From assembly GCA_944325545.1 (NCBI GenBank), contig CALVAM010000009.1, forward strand, positions 1 to 64,000: a stretch of DNA of 64,000 nt. Reading direction: 5' to 3'. Both the position numbers and the translations under genes were made by a program. Each line of letters begins with the position of its first letter. Position 1 is the first letter of the stretch. The stretch comes from Candidatus Gastranaerophilales bacterium. Its GTDB lineage: Bacteria > Cyanobacteriota > Vampirovibrionia > Gastranaerophilales > Gastranaerophilaceae. The notes under the pieces were generated by a model. It searched no databases and was not told where the DNA came from. It saw only the letters and a program-made list of their open reading frames with translations. This document shows, one piece after another, positions 25,950 through 34,533 of the stretch.

Positions 25950-27206
25950 TTATAAATCCCTATGCCTAAATGTTTTCTTACCGTCTACATAATCTTTAAC
26001 AATATCGCCATCACCTTCAAGATTATACTTATAAATTGTAAGACCTTCTAAACCGACAGGACCTCTGGCATGTGTTTTATTAGTTGAAATCCCGACTTCA
26101 GCACCAAAACCATATCTAAAACCATCCGCAAATCTAGTGGATACATTATGATAAACACCAGCAGAATCTATTGAATTCATAAATTCTTTAGCATTTTCTT
26201 TATTTTCTGTAATAATAGATTCCGTATGCCCTGAAGAATATTCATTTATATGTTCAATAGCTTCTTTTAAAGAATTAACATACTTATAAGCTAATATTTT
26301 ATCAGAATATTCTTTATGCCAGCTCGCAGGAGTTGAGATTAATTCAATATCAGCATCTTCTAATGCTTTTAATAATTCAGAAGGATATTTAAAATCCTTG
26401 TGTATTAAAACTGTTTCAACAGAATTACAAGCACTTGGATATTGAGTTTTAGCATCAATAATAATCTTCTTAGCTTTTTCTAAATCAGCAGTCTCATCAA
26501 CAAAAATATGACAAATCCCGTCAGCATGTCCTAAAACAGGTATTTTTGTATTCTCTTTAATAAATTTAACCAGACTATTTCCTCCACGAGGAATAATTAA
26601 ATCTATATACTTATCCATAGATAACATATTTTTTACATCATCTCTTGAAAAAACTTGAGTTAATACATCATTCGGGAAACCTTCTGTTTCCGCTAAAGCT
26701 TCCTGAATAACAGACATAATCGCTTTATTAGTATTGATAGATTCTTTTCCACCCTTTAAAATTACAGCATTAGAAGATTTAATTGCAAGTGCTGATATTT
26801 GTGAAATTACATCAGGCCTTGCTTCAAAAATAATTCCTAAAACACCAATAGGACAAGATATTTTTGACAATATTAATCCTTTATCAAGTTCTCTCTTTAA
26901 CAAAACTTTTCCAATAGGATCTTCTAAATTTGAAATATCAATAATTCCTTGTATCATATCACGCATTTTATTCTCATCAAGTTTTAACCTGTTAAATGTT
27001 GCTTGACTCAATTCATTATTTTTTACAAGTATTTTAGCTTCATCCAAATCTCTTTTATTAGCTTCAAAAATTTTATCAGTATTTAATCTTAAAGATTCTG
27101 CAATATTTAATAAAGCTTTATTCTTAATCTCTGTTGAAACAGTTGCAACTTTTTTTGACGCAAACTTTGCTTTTCTAGCTAATTCCAAGAAATTACATTC
27201 TTCCAT
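25950..27206 (-). CDS. proA: Gamma-glutamyl phosphate reductase
   Basis: The second step of proline synthesis reduces gamma-glutamyl phosphate to the semialdehyde with NADPH. The aldehyde dehydrogenase fold is recognised from I-S-C-P-I-G-V-L-G-I-I-F-E-A-R-P-D-V, L-K-G-G-K-E-S and the catalytic-cysteine segment Y-P-S-A-C-N-S-V-E-T. The ATG at 27206 has GAGGT eight bases upstream. The GTG at 27221 lies inside that site and is rejected. The protein has 418 residues. No proB is next to it. A small ORF upstream overlaps by 14 bases. Confidence 0.95.
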   Translation of the reverse strand: MEECNFLELARKAKFASKKVATVSTEIKNKALLNIAESLRLNTDKIFEANKRDLDEAKILVKNNELSQATFNRLKLDENKMRDMIQGIIDISNLEDPIGKVLLKRELDKGLILSKISCPIGVLGIIFEARPDVISQISALAIKSSNAVILKGGKESINTNKAIMSVIQEALAETEGFPNDVLTQVFSRDDVKNMLSMDKYIDLIIPRGGNSLVKFIKENTKIPVLGHADGICHIFVDETADLEKAKKIIIDAKTQYPSACNSVETVLIHKDFKYPSELLKALEDADIELISTPASWHKEYSDKILAYKYVNSLKEAIEHINEYSSGHTESIITENKENAKEFMNSIDSAGVYHNVSTRFADGFRYGFGAEVGISTNKTHARGPVGLEGLTIYKYNLEGDGDIVKDYVDGKKTFRHRDL

Positions 27207-27414
27207 TTCTAAATACCTCACAACGCTTACAATATTGTAATCTTCTAAAATTTACCATAGTAGAAAAACGCTTTTTTAAAAGATGTATTTTTAAAGGCAT
27301 AGCAGGCTTTTCTTCTATTGCTAAAGGTTGCTTTACTATAAAACCTGATAAATCCATAAAAGGTACAACATTTCTATAATCCATATAAGGATTTCGTCTA
27401 TATTGCTCGCTCAT
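27193..27414 (-). CDS. Small hypothetical protein upstream of proA
   Basis: The 73-codon frame starts with an ATG preceded by GAGGAG at five bases, which makes it likely to be translated. The protein is rich in R, P and Y at its N-terminus and ends with a C-K-R-C pair and a basic tail. It overlaps the first bases of proA in another frame, so it could couple translation of proA. No family was recognised. No signal peptide or membrane helix is present. Confidence 0.6.
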   Translation of the reverse strand: MSEQYRRNPYMDYRNVVPFMDLSGFIVKQPLAIEEKPAMPLKIHLLKKRFSTMVNFRRLQYCKRCEVFRNGRM

Positions 27415-27510
27415 ACCTACTCCTCAAAAAGTGACAGTCTTATTATATATTATATAAAATTAATACTAAGTACAATAAAAGTTAATGAAAATTTACACAT
27501 AAAAAAGTTG

Positions 27511-27539
27511 TTGAAAAAATTTTATATTGCTGATATAGT
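27511..27539 (+). promoter_or_regulatory. Promoter of tRNA-Arg
   Basis: TTGAAA (27511-27516), a 17-base spacer and TATAGT (27534-27539) form a good sigma70-type promoter, ending 35 bases before the mature tRNA 5' end. Confidence 0.7.
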
Positions 27540-27574
27540 TGGAATGTAGGCTGATATATTAACCTATATCACTA

Positions 27575-27648
<74 letters not shown>

Positions 27649-27654
27649 TTTTTT

Positions 27655-27683
27655 AAAAGACTCTTTTTATAAGAGTCTTTTTT
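27655..27683 (+). terminator. Terminator of tRNA-Arg
   Basis: Eleven-base arms AAAAGACTCTT (27655-27665) and AAGAGTCTTTT (27671-27681) with a 5-nt loop continue into T residues. It begins seven bases after the tRNA. Confidence 0.85.
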
Positions 27684-27700
27684 CGTTTAAATATTACAAC

Positions 27701-27733
27701 AGAAAAGCAGCCTTATAAAAAGGCTGCTTTTCT
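27701..27733 (-). terminator. Terminator of the GH57 branching enzyme gene
   Basis: Perfect 14-bp arms AGAAAAGCAGCCTT (27701-27714) and the complement (27720-27733) with a 5-nt loop lie 13 bases past the stop of the minus-strand gene. The GC-rich core is flanked by A/T runs. Confidence 0.85.
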
Positions 27734-27746
27734 ATGTTTTAAAAAT

Positions 27747-29465
27747 TTATTTATACAAAGGAGCTAATTTTTTTTCTTGTTGAGGGATAACTCCTTCTTC
27801 TATTGATTGATATACTCTATAATCAATTTCAGGGAAACAATTGTCTATACTTTCAATTTCACTTAATTTAGCTTCATCAATTGAACCATTTTCTATCATA
27901 TCAGCTATTAAGCTAAATCTATCAACGTGTTCATTGAATCTATCTGTAGCATAATCTTTTGCTTGCCAAGTAGTTATTAAGAAAGGCCAATCTGAACTTT
28001 GTAATAACAAGTTTTCTCTTGCAAGCTGATTTAAAGCCCTATGTAACAGTTTATCTTCAGGAATTTCAGGATGTGCATCAACTATCGCATTAATACGTTT
28101 TTCACAAGAGTGAATAATTGGCCACATCCATTCTGTTAAGTGATTCATCCATACATAGAAATGTCCGCCTTGCCCCCAAGAAGATTCAGGAATTTGAATA
28201 GCCTCTTTTGGAGGATATTTTGTTATATATTCACCCGCAGTTAATCTTTCAACTTCCGGTAAATAATCATTGAATTTTTTAATAACTTGTTTAATAAATT
28301 CAACACCTTCAAACCACCAGTGACCAAATAACTCCGTATCAAATGATACCATTACTAAACCTTCTTTATTTTTAGCAAGTTTGTAATCATTTAATAAATG
28401 ATAAATCAATGTTGTATAATGATCAGAGTTCTCGTTAATTTTATTCATAGCAAGAACAGGATCATATAACATTTTATCTCCTAAATCAGTCGTAGGAGAT
28501 GTTATTCTCCAATAATGCATGCCTGATTTGTCATCTTTTTTATGGAATTCTCTAAAACATCCATCCCCTGGATATCCATCAGCAGCTGACCAAACTTGAT
28601 AACCTGCTCTGTCATTTCTTCCCATTACAGCAACTTGTGCATCTGGCAACCAATATGCAGAATATGTGTCATAACCTGTAGCAGGTCTTTCTGGTAACGG
28701 AATATATTCAATATTTCCATACATACCAATTACACGACGGTTTCCAATAGAATTACCACCTTCAATTACATGTGATTCTGTGAAGAAATAATGAATATCA
28801 TTATTTTGTAAAGTAACTTCTATAGCAGGACGCCAATGTTTTTTACCATCTTTACCTACATATTCATATCCTTGACGATATGCACATTCAGGAAGCCAAG
28901 CTCCCATAGCTTTTTTACCAAATAAACGTTTTGTTGTATCTTGTCCTACTTTAAATTGTGCATTTAAATTACTATCCGTTGCCAACAATGGAGAAAATCC
29001 GTGTGTAGCTCCTGATGTTGTTATTTCTATACAACCCAAATCCTGATATTTCTTAAAATATTTAATTAGATTTTTTTCATATTTATTTACGAAATCATCT
29101 CTTAATTTATTCCATAAATCAAAATAGTATTTAGCTAAATATTTCAAATGTTGAGAATGAGCGACTTTTGGGTCAGGATATCTTTCCAAATCTTTTGATA
29201 CAGCTTTTATTCTTGAATCAATATACTCTACAAAACCATTTTGTAAATGTTCATCATTTAATTGTTCTGCTAGTATAGGAGTAATACCAACTGTTAATTT
29301 TGCTTTAATACCTTCATCATATAATTCTGATATAGCATTTAATAGAGGTACATAAGTCTCTGCCATACATTCGTAAAGATTTTCTTCTCCGAATGGCCAC
29401 ATACCTGCTTTTCTATAATATGGTAGGTGACTGTGTAACATAAATACGAATTGTCCTACTGACAT
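27747..29465 (-). CDS. GH57-family 1,4-alpha-glucan branching enzyme
   Basis: This 572-residue glycoside hydrolase family 57 protein introduces alpha-1,6 branches into glycogen-like glucan. The N-terminal F-M-L-H-S-H-L-P-Y is the GH57 metal/substrate motif. The nucleophile is the glutamate in W-L-P-E-C-A-Y near residue 193. The acid/base aspartate lies in S-F-D-T-E-L-F-G-H-W-W near residue 376. GGAGG precedes the ATG. This type is common in Cyanobacteria and thermophiles and may replace or complement GlgB. No other glycogen gene is adjacent, and it appears to be monocistronic. Confidence 0.93.
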   Translation of the reverse strand: MSVGQFVFMLHSHLPYYRKAGMWPFGEENLYECMAETYVPLLNAISELYDEGIKAKLTVGITPILAEQLNDEHLQNGFVEYIDSRIKAVSKDLERYPDPKVAHSQHLKYLAKYYFDLWNKLRDDFVNKYEKNLIKYFKKYQDLGCIEITTSGATHGFSPLLATDSNLNAQFKVGQDTTKRLFGKKAMGAWLPECAYRQGYEYVGKDGKKHWRPAIEVTLQNNDIHYFFTESHVIEGGNSIGNRRVIGMYGNIEYIPLPERPATGYDTYSAYWLPDAQVAVMGRNDRAGYQVWSAADGYPGDGCFREFHKKDDKSGMHYWRITSPTTDLGDKMLYDPVLAMNKINENSDHYTTLIYHLLNDYKLAKNKEGLVMVSFDTELFGHWWFEGVEFIKQVIKKFNDYLPEVERLTAGEYITKYPPKEAIQIPESSWGQGGHFYVWMNHLTEWMWPIIHSCEKRINAIVDAHPEIPEDKLLHRALNQLARENLLLQSSDWPFLITTWQAKDYATDRFNEHVDRFSLIADMIENGSIDEAKLSEIESIDNCFPEIDYRVYQSIEEGVIPQQEKKLAPLYK

Positions 29466-29644
29466 ATTTAACCTCCGTTCATCTCTCTTTTTTTGAATAT
29501 ATATATTTACATTATTATTTATAACATAATTTTATCAAAAAGATAACTCTTTAGTATTAATACAACCGAATAATGTTACAAATGTTAACTATATTTAAGC
29601 CCTAAAACCTTTAACAATCCATTATATAAGCCTTATATAACAAC

Positions 29645-30475
29645 CTAATTAATCGTAAAAATATAATTATTATTTTTTGAACATGTTGCACAATAATCTG
29701 TTTCGGCTGTAACAATTTTGGAAAAATCTTTTAGTGTACTGCCAACTCTGCCTCTATAATCATTTGCCAAAAAAGGACACGCGTAAATCCCATTGTTACA
29801 AACAATTCTTCCTCTCATACAATCAGTTTTTGCTGATGGTTTTGATAAATTTTCTTCTTCAAAGTTTGGATGAGATTCTGTTATTTGTAAATCTGTTTGA
29901 GCTATATTTTGATCTTTAAATATTTGTGAAAATTTATTTATTATTTCAGCTTTTTTTAAATTATAAAAATTTTGTATATTTAAAATTGAATTGAAATTAT
30001 AATTACATAAAGTTTTTAATGCAAAAATTGTTTGTCTAAAATTACCTCTATATTTTGATTTATCATTTTCATGCTCATCAAAATGAATAAGTGAAAGTTT
30101 AAAAAATATTTGATTTTCTCCCTCTTCTTCAACTTTTTTTAAGAATCGTATTTTTTTCTCATTTAAGAAACTACCATTTGTACATATACAAACATTACAT
30201 CTTTTTAAAGTTAATCTTAAAATAGTATTAAAATCTGGGTGAGTCATCGGCTCTCCACCAGTTAGATATATACAATAAAGATTTTCTTTAACTGTGTCAT
30301 TTAAGGCTTCTTTTATTTTATCCATAGAAATAAAATCTTTAACACTTTTATTTAAAGGGAATTTTATATAACATTCTTTACATCTTTGATTACAATTTTG
30401 TGCGGTTAATTCAATAAATAAATTATTGAGTTCTTCTAATTTATAAACAGGTGCGGTAAATATGTTACTACTCAT
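29645..30475 (-). CDS. Radical SAM protein with C-terminal cysteine cluster
   Basis: The 276-residue protein has the radical SAM cluster motif C-N-Q-R-C-K-E-C near residues 33-40, followed by Y-L-T-G-G-E-P for SAM binding. The C-terminal region has several cysteines (D-C-M-R-G-R-I-V-C, Y-A-C-P-F, Y-C-A-T-C) like a SPASM/twitch auxiliary cluster domain. These features resemble peptide-modifying or MoaA-like enzymes. No precursor peptide, transporter or cofactor pathway gene is next to it, so the substrate is unknown. It begins with AAAGGAGG, suggesting good expression. Confidence 0.85.
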   Translation of the reverse strand: MSSNIFTAPVYKLEELNNLFIELTAQNCNQRCKECYIKFPLNKSVKDFISMDKIKEALNDTVKENLYCIYLTGGEPMTHPDFNTILRLTLKRCNVCICTNGSFLNEKKIRFLKKVEEEGENQIFFKLSLIHFDEHENDKSKYRGNFRQTIFALKTLCNYNFNSILNIQNFYNLKKAEIINKFSQIFKDQNIAQTDLQITESHPNFEEENLSKPSAKTDCMRGRIVCNNGIYACPFLANDYRGRVGSTLKDFSKIVTAETDYCATCSKNNNYIFTIN

Positions 30476-30576
30476 GAATCCTCCTTTTATAACTGACTTA
30501 TTTATATTATTTCAATCAATTTATAAAAAGAATTATCAAACTGGGGAATTATACAATAATCTATCGGTTATATTAT

Positions 30577-31197
30577 TTAGTAAAAAATTTCTCCGTGAAA
30601 ATCGGTTCCTCCGGTTTTTATTAATTGTGGATATTTGTTTGCAATTTTCATGACATCTTTTGAAGAATGGAATTTTACTATTTTTCTAAATCTTGGATAA
30701 GGATAATATACTTCTATACCATCTAATCCATATTTTATTAATTTTTTAACCAAACGTTCAAGACTTATTGCCCAATAACATGCCGGATGAGCTAATACTG
30801 CAATACCTCCAGCATTATGAATTGCTTTTATAAGTTTTGGAACATTTCTTTTCGAAAATAATCTAATAAAATCACCTTCAGTTTCAGCTTTTGTTTTGGC
30901 CATAAATTGTTGTAATTCTTCATTATTTACATCAATATTATACGCAAGCAAATGTATAAATATATGACCAACCCAACAATCAAATTCTACTCCTGGAATT
31001 AAAATATCATCCTTAAAAATTTTATGACCTTCTATTGTATTATGATCTGTTATTGAAATTAATTTATATCCTTTTGCTTTTGCTTGTTTAATAATTTCTT
31101 CAAAAGAAGCCTTCCCATCTGAATAGGTTGAGTGTATATGAAGATTCACTTTGCCTGATAAAAAGTCTGTTTCTTTTAATTCTTGTAAGTTTTTCAT
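30577..31197 (-). CDS. PHP-domain phosphoesterase
   Basis: The 206-residue protein has the PHP metal-binding motifs L-H-I-H-S-T-Y-S-D-G, I-T-D-H-N-T, G-V-E-F-D, L-A-H-P-A and G-G-T-D-F-H-G. This set fits the YciV/RNase AM or nucleoside-phosphatase group, which hydrolyses 3',5'-bisphosphates or trims RNA ends; the substrate is not certain. At 206 residues it is shorter than the usual 280 and lacks part of the insertion domain, ending right after the last histidine motif. A TATAAA ends 10 bases before the ATG, so a very short leader is possible. Confidence 0.82.
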   Translation of the reverse strand: MKNLQELKETDFLSGKVNLHIHSTYSDGKASFEEIIKQAKAKGYKLISITDHNTIEGHKIFKDDILIPGVEFDCWVGHIFIHLLAYNIDVNNEELQQFMAKTKAETEGDFIRLFSKRNVPKLIKAIHNAGGIAVLAHPACYWAISLERLVKKLIKYGLDGIEVYYPYPRFRKIVKFHSSKDVMKIANKYPQLIKTGGTDFHGEIFY

Positions 31198-31246
31198 AAT
31201 AATATCTTTATACTACAATTATTTATAAAAAAGAAGTGGAGAAATT

Positions 31247-32257
31247 ATGGTAAAAAAAAGTCAAACACCTTTGGGAATTTTTATAGAATCAATAGGTTTA
31301 TATTTTTCTAATTTTGATAAATTTTTCAAGTATATGTCATTCCCTGTTTTGGGACAAGTCATAGGATTAGTTTTAATATTTACTATATCTTATTTTTATA
31401 CTCAACATATTCCAACTTTAATCGATAAGTTTCCTATTTTTAATGACTTTTTGATATTAACATTATTTTCTATTTTAATTACATTACCAGGATTAATGAT
31501 TTTTTTAAAAGCTTTTTGGGAATTTTTAATTGCATATGGAGCGATTAATTCAATGCTTGAAAATATGCAAAAATCAGGAAAAGTTTATGATTTTGACGCT
31601 CATACAGAATTAATAAAAAGAAGAACTCTTGCTTTTGTTGGACTTTGGTTTTTAGTCGGAATTTTTTCTTTAATAGCTTTTGTTCCATTATTTTGGGTTA
31701 TTTGTGGAATTTTAGCAGTGTATTTTGTATTAATATTTCAAATTTTTACATACGAACCAGAATTATCACCAATTGCTTGTGTGAAAAGAAGTTTAAGTAT
31801 AATCAAGGGACACTTTGCTTCTACATTTTTATTAATTTGTTTAATTGGAGGTTTAACTTATTTTGTTTTACCTCAGGTTTTTAATAAAATTTTTGAGATA
31901 GCAGGAATTAATAATTTTTTCTCTAGTTTAATAATGCCTTTTGTAAATCTTTTTCCCGATTTAGACTTATCAAAATTTGGAGGAAAATTTATTGAGAAAT
32001 CAGAAATTTCATTATTTATAGTTCAATCTTTAATTGCTCAAATTATTATTCAATATACTTTGCCTATAAGATCTATTATGTGGGGGTTATGGTATAAAGA
32101 ATTAACTAAAAATGAGTTTAATAAAGAATATTCTAAAAAAACTAAAAAAAGAAAACCCAGTGAAAAATTAATGGAAGAATCTCATAAAAAATATGGTAAT
32201 AAAAAGAAAATTGATAGAAATCTTCTTAAAAGAGCTATGGAAAAAGATGATGATTAA
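31247..32257 (+). CDS. Integral membrane protein, YciC/GPDP-membrane-domain-like
   Basis: The 336-residue protein has about six hydrophobic segments, near residues 28-50, 58-85, 115-150, 182-205 and 250-275. A basic, lysine-rich cytoplasmic tail follows. The stretch P-I-A-C-V-K-R-S-L-S-I-I-K-G-H-F resembles the A-x-x-R-S-x-x-L-x-K-G element of YciC-like and glycerophosphodiesterase membrane domains. A GGAG site precedes the ATG. The 3' end overlaps the convergent glycosyltransferase gene by four bases. The function is unknown. Confidence 0.8.
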   Translation: MVKKSQTPLGIFIESIGLYFSNFDKFFKYMSFPVLGQVIGLVLIFTISYFYTQHIPTLIDKFPIFNDFLILTLFSILITLPGLMIFLKAFWEFLIAYGAINSMLENMQKSGKVYDFDAHTELIKRRTLAFVGLWFLVGIFSLIAFVPLFWVICGILAVYFVLIFQIFTYEPELSPIACVKRSLSIIKGHFASTFLLICLIGGLTYFVLPQVFNKIFEIAGINNFFSSLIMPFVNLFPDLDLSKFGGKFIEKSEISLFIVQSLIAQIIIQYTLPIRSIMWGLWYKELTKNEFNKEYSKKTKKRKPSEKLMEESHKKYGNKKKIDRNLLKRAMEKDDD

Positions 32258-33822
32258 TACTTGTTTTCAAAAACAGTAAAAACAAAATTATCTCCGATTT
32301 TTGTTTTAAGTTTATAATTATTATTTATAAATTTTAAAATATTTTGAGCGTAATCTATTCCAAACAAAGAATAATAATAGTTTGAAGTATCATAATTATT
32401 TATAATTATGTATTCAGGTTTAGTTAAAGATAATCGTTTTGTTATAATATCTTCACCAAAAGTCTCAACATAAAGAGGTATTAAAGAATAGAATTTATTA
32501 TCGGAATTTCTATCAGAAAGATAATTTACACTTAAACATTCTGGGTAGATGATTACTTTATCTGTAGATTTTGTGTTCTTCTTTAAAATTTTAATCATAT
32601 AATCTATAGATTTTCCATAATATGGAGAAGTATATATTATTCCTTTTGTTGTTACAATTTTATAATTTTTTTGATTTAACTGTTTAATATTATTAATTCC
32701 AAAGTTTAATGAAAGTGCTAAAAATATTATAAATAAACTTTTTTGTATTTTTTGAGGACATAATATATATATCGAAATAAAAGCAAATGGAAGAAAAAAA
32801 GTTCCATATGATTGTATTGTCGTTGCAAAAAAGACTTTTGTTGAAATTAAAAGAGATGCAAAAATAAAAAATCGTTCATTTTTATTCAATTTTTTGAATT
32901 TTACAATAAATAAAATTAATATTAGGGGGAAAATATAAAGGAAAATTTCAGGAGATACAAGAAAATAAAAATAAACAAAAGTAATAATTATTGAGTATAC
33001 ATTATAAAATTTGTATAAAAATAGGATAGGAATCAGTAGTTTTATAAAATTAATTAAGTATATGGGTATTAATTCTATTCTAAAAGTAAGTCCCATAATT
33101 GAATAAAACCAATATAAAGTTTTAGTCGAAGTCATATTTGTAATTATTTGAAACGATGCAACAATGTTATTAAGACCTACTTTTTGAATAAGAAAAGGGG
33201 TAAATATTAATCCAAAAGTTAAAAATAAATATAAAATATTTTTTAAAAGATTTTGCTTTCTTGTATAAAAAATAAGTAATGGGAGAAAAAGTAAGAATTC
33301 GTATTTTGAAGATATTGCTAAAGCACAAAATACAAATGCTAATGATATTTTGTTTTTTAATAAAAAGTAAATCGATAATAATATAAAGAAAAGCCCATAA
33401 AGAATTCCATAAGAATATGGGAAAATGTAGTTAAAAACATTGGGAGAAAGAATTGCTCCTGATATTATTAACAAAATTATACTAAAAGAATATTTTTTTT
33501 CTAAAAATAAATTAGAGGTTAAATATGTTATATTAATAATTCCTATAGAAAAAAATAATCCTAAAAAATATAAAACCTTCAAATTTGAACCAAATATTTT
33601 AAATATTAAAGCATTAAATAAGTATGCAAATGGAGCGTATATTGAAAAAATATTTTTGTATAAAATTTGCCCATTAGCGACTTGTTCCGGAATATAAGCT
33701 TCCCTAAAAGAATCAACAATAATATCTCCAAATTTTCCGTAAAATATCGTAAATATTAATAAAATAATTGTATTAAATAAAAAATATTGCCAATTATTTT
33801 TAAAAAATTGTTTTATAACCAT
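32254..33822 (-). CDS. Polytopic membrane glycosyltransferase-like protein (GT39/ArnT-type)
   Basis: The 522-residue protein has around ten hydrophobic helices and a short soluble C-terminal portion. The first periplasmic loop carries D-I-I-V-D-S-F-R-E-A-Y-I-P-E-Q. This loop layout is seen in lipid-linked sugar transferases that use polyprenyl-phosphate donors, and acidic residues there act in catalysis. An I-Y-P-E-C-L-S-V-N-Y-L segment lies in the C-terminal domain. The donor and acceptor are unknown, and no sugar pathway gene is next to it. Confidence 0.72.
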   Translation of the reverse strand: MVIKQFFKNNWQYFLFNTIILLIFTIFYGKFGDIIVDSFREAYIPEQVANGQILYKNIFSIYAPFAYLFNALIFKIFGSNLKVLYFLGLFFSIGIINITYLTSNLFLEKKYSFSIILLIISGAILSPNVFNYIFPYSYGILYGLFFILLSIYFLLKNKISLAFVFCALAISSKYEFLLFLPLLIFYTRKQNLLKNILYLFLTFGLIFTPFLIQKVGLNNIVASFQIITNMTSTKTLYWFYSIMGLTFRIELIPIYLINFIKLLIPILFLYKFYNVYSIIITFVYFYFLVSPEIFLYIFPLILILFIVKFKKLNKNERFFIFASLLISTKVFFATTIQSYGTFFLPFAFISIYILCPQKIQKSLFIIFLALSLNFGINNIKQLNQKNYKIVTTKGIIYTSPYYGKSIDYMIKILKKNTKSTDKVIIYPECLSVNYLSDRNSDNKFYSLIPLYVETFGEDIITKRLSLTKPEYIIINNYDTSNYYYSLFGIDYAQNILKFINNNYKLKTKIGDNFVFTVFENKY

Positions 33823-33913
33823 AAAACATATCTTAACAAAGCTTTACATAGAAAGCAATTTTATTAAGAAAAAAAACTTTATATAAATGTGTGGTTAGTG
33901 AAAGGTATTAGAT

Positions 33914-34441
33914 ATGTCAGTAAGTCCTTATACATTAAATAATTTGTATAATCAAGGAATTTTAGATTATGCACCATATGATTTAGCCGGTGGAGTTAAT
34001 GTTTCAGCTCTAAATGGAATAACAAATCCATATATGAATATGGCAATGAGTGGTGCAATGTATCAAAATTATGGAATGTACGGAGATGCATTTACCCCAA
34101 TGAATTATGCAATAGGACAATTTTCTAATACAGGCATGAACTCTTATGGACAAAACGGAATCGGAGATTTTTCTCAAGCTGGCATGAATGCTTATGGTTT
34201 GCAAGGCATCGGAACTCATTCTAATGCCGGTATGAATGCTTACGGAGGAGGTTTTAAGGAGTTTGGAATTAAAACTATAAATTTCTTTCAAAGTATACCA
34301 AATACTATTAAAGGATTATTTGCAGGTGCTTTAATTGTTGGTACAACAATTCATTGCTTAAAAAGAGGTAAAAAACCTGTACCTCAACAAAATCAATCTT
34401 TATGGAATAAATTTACAAACTTATTTACTAAGAAAAAATAA
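33914..34441 (+). CDS. Glycine/asparagine-rich protein with three 16-residue repeats and one membrane helix
   Basis: The family was not recognised. The 175-residue protein has a methionine-, tyrosine- and asparagine-rich N-terminus. Three tandem units near residues 69-113 follow, built on F-S-N/Q-A/T-G-M-N-A/S-Y-G-x-x-G-I-G. A hydrophobic helix at about 129-148 and a short lysine-rich tail complete it. The order suggests an exported or surface-exposed repeat domain anchored by a C-terminal helix, which is inference. GAAAGG precedes the ATG, and a terminator follows. Confidence 0.75.
   Translation: MSVSPYTLNNLYNQGILDYAPYDLAGGVNVSALNGITNPYMNMAMSGAMYQNYGMYGDAFTPMNYAIGQFSNTGMNSYGQNGIGDFSQAGMNAYGLQGIGTHSNAGMNAYGGGFKEFGIKTINFFQSIPNTIKGLFAGALIVGTTIHCLKRGKKPVPQQNQSLWNKFTNLFTKKK
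34118..34252 (+). repeat. 48-bp in-frame coding repeat, about 2.8 copies
   Basis: Units at 34118-34165 and 34166-34213, plus a shorter third from 34214, encode the 16-residue motif with the shared core A/T-G-M-N-A/S-Y-G. The nucleotide copies have diverged at third positions, so the repeat is kept at the protein level. Confidence 0.75.
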
Positions 34442-34493
34442 ATAAAATATATAATTAACCTTAAAAAATACCTTATTAATTAACCAAATTTTT

Positions 34494-34514
34494 ACGCCCT
34501 TGGGCGTTTTTTTT
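34494..34514 (+). terminator. Terminator of the 16-residue-repeat protein gene
   Basis: ACGCC and GGCGT pair around a CTTG loop (34494-34507), followed by eight T. It lies just before the promoter of the TolC-like gene. Confidence 0.8.
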
Positions 34515-34515
34515 A

Positions 34516-34524
34516 TGCTAAAAT
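34516..34524 (+). promoter_or_regulatory. Extended -10 promoter of the TolC-like/HAD operon
   Basis: TGCTAAAAT forms an extended -10 element ending ten bases before the ATG at 34534. The predicted start lies 0-4 bases before the ATG, with no Shine-Dalgarno, so the transcript should be nearly leaderless. It directly follows the previous gene's T-tract. Confidence 0.6.
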
Positions 34525-34533
34525 ATTTATTGT

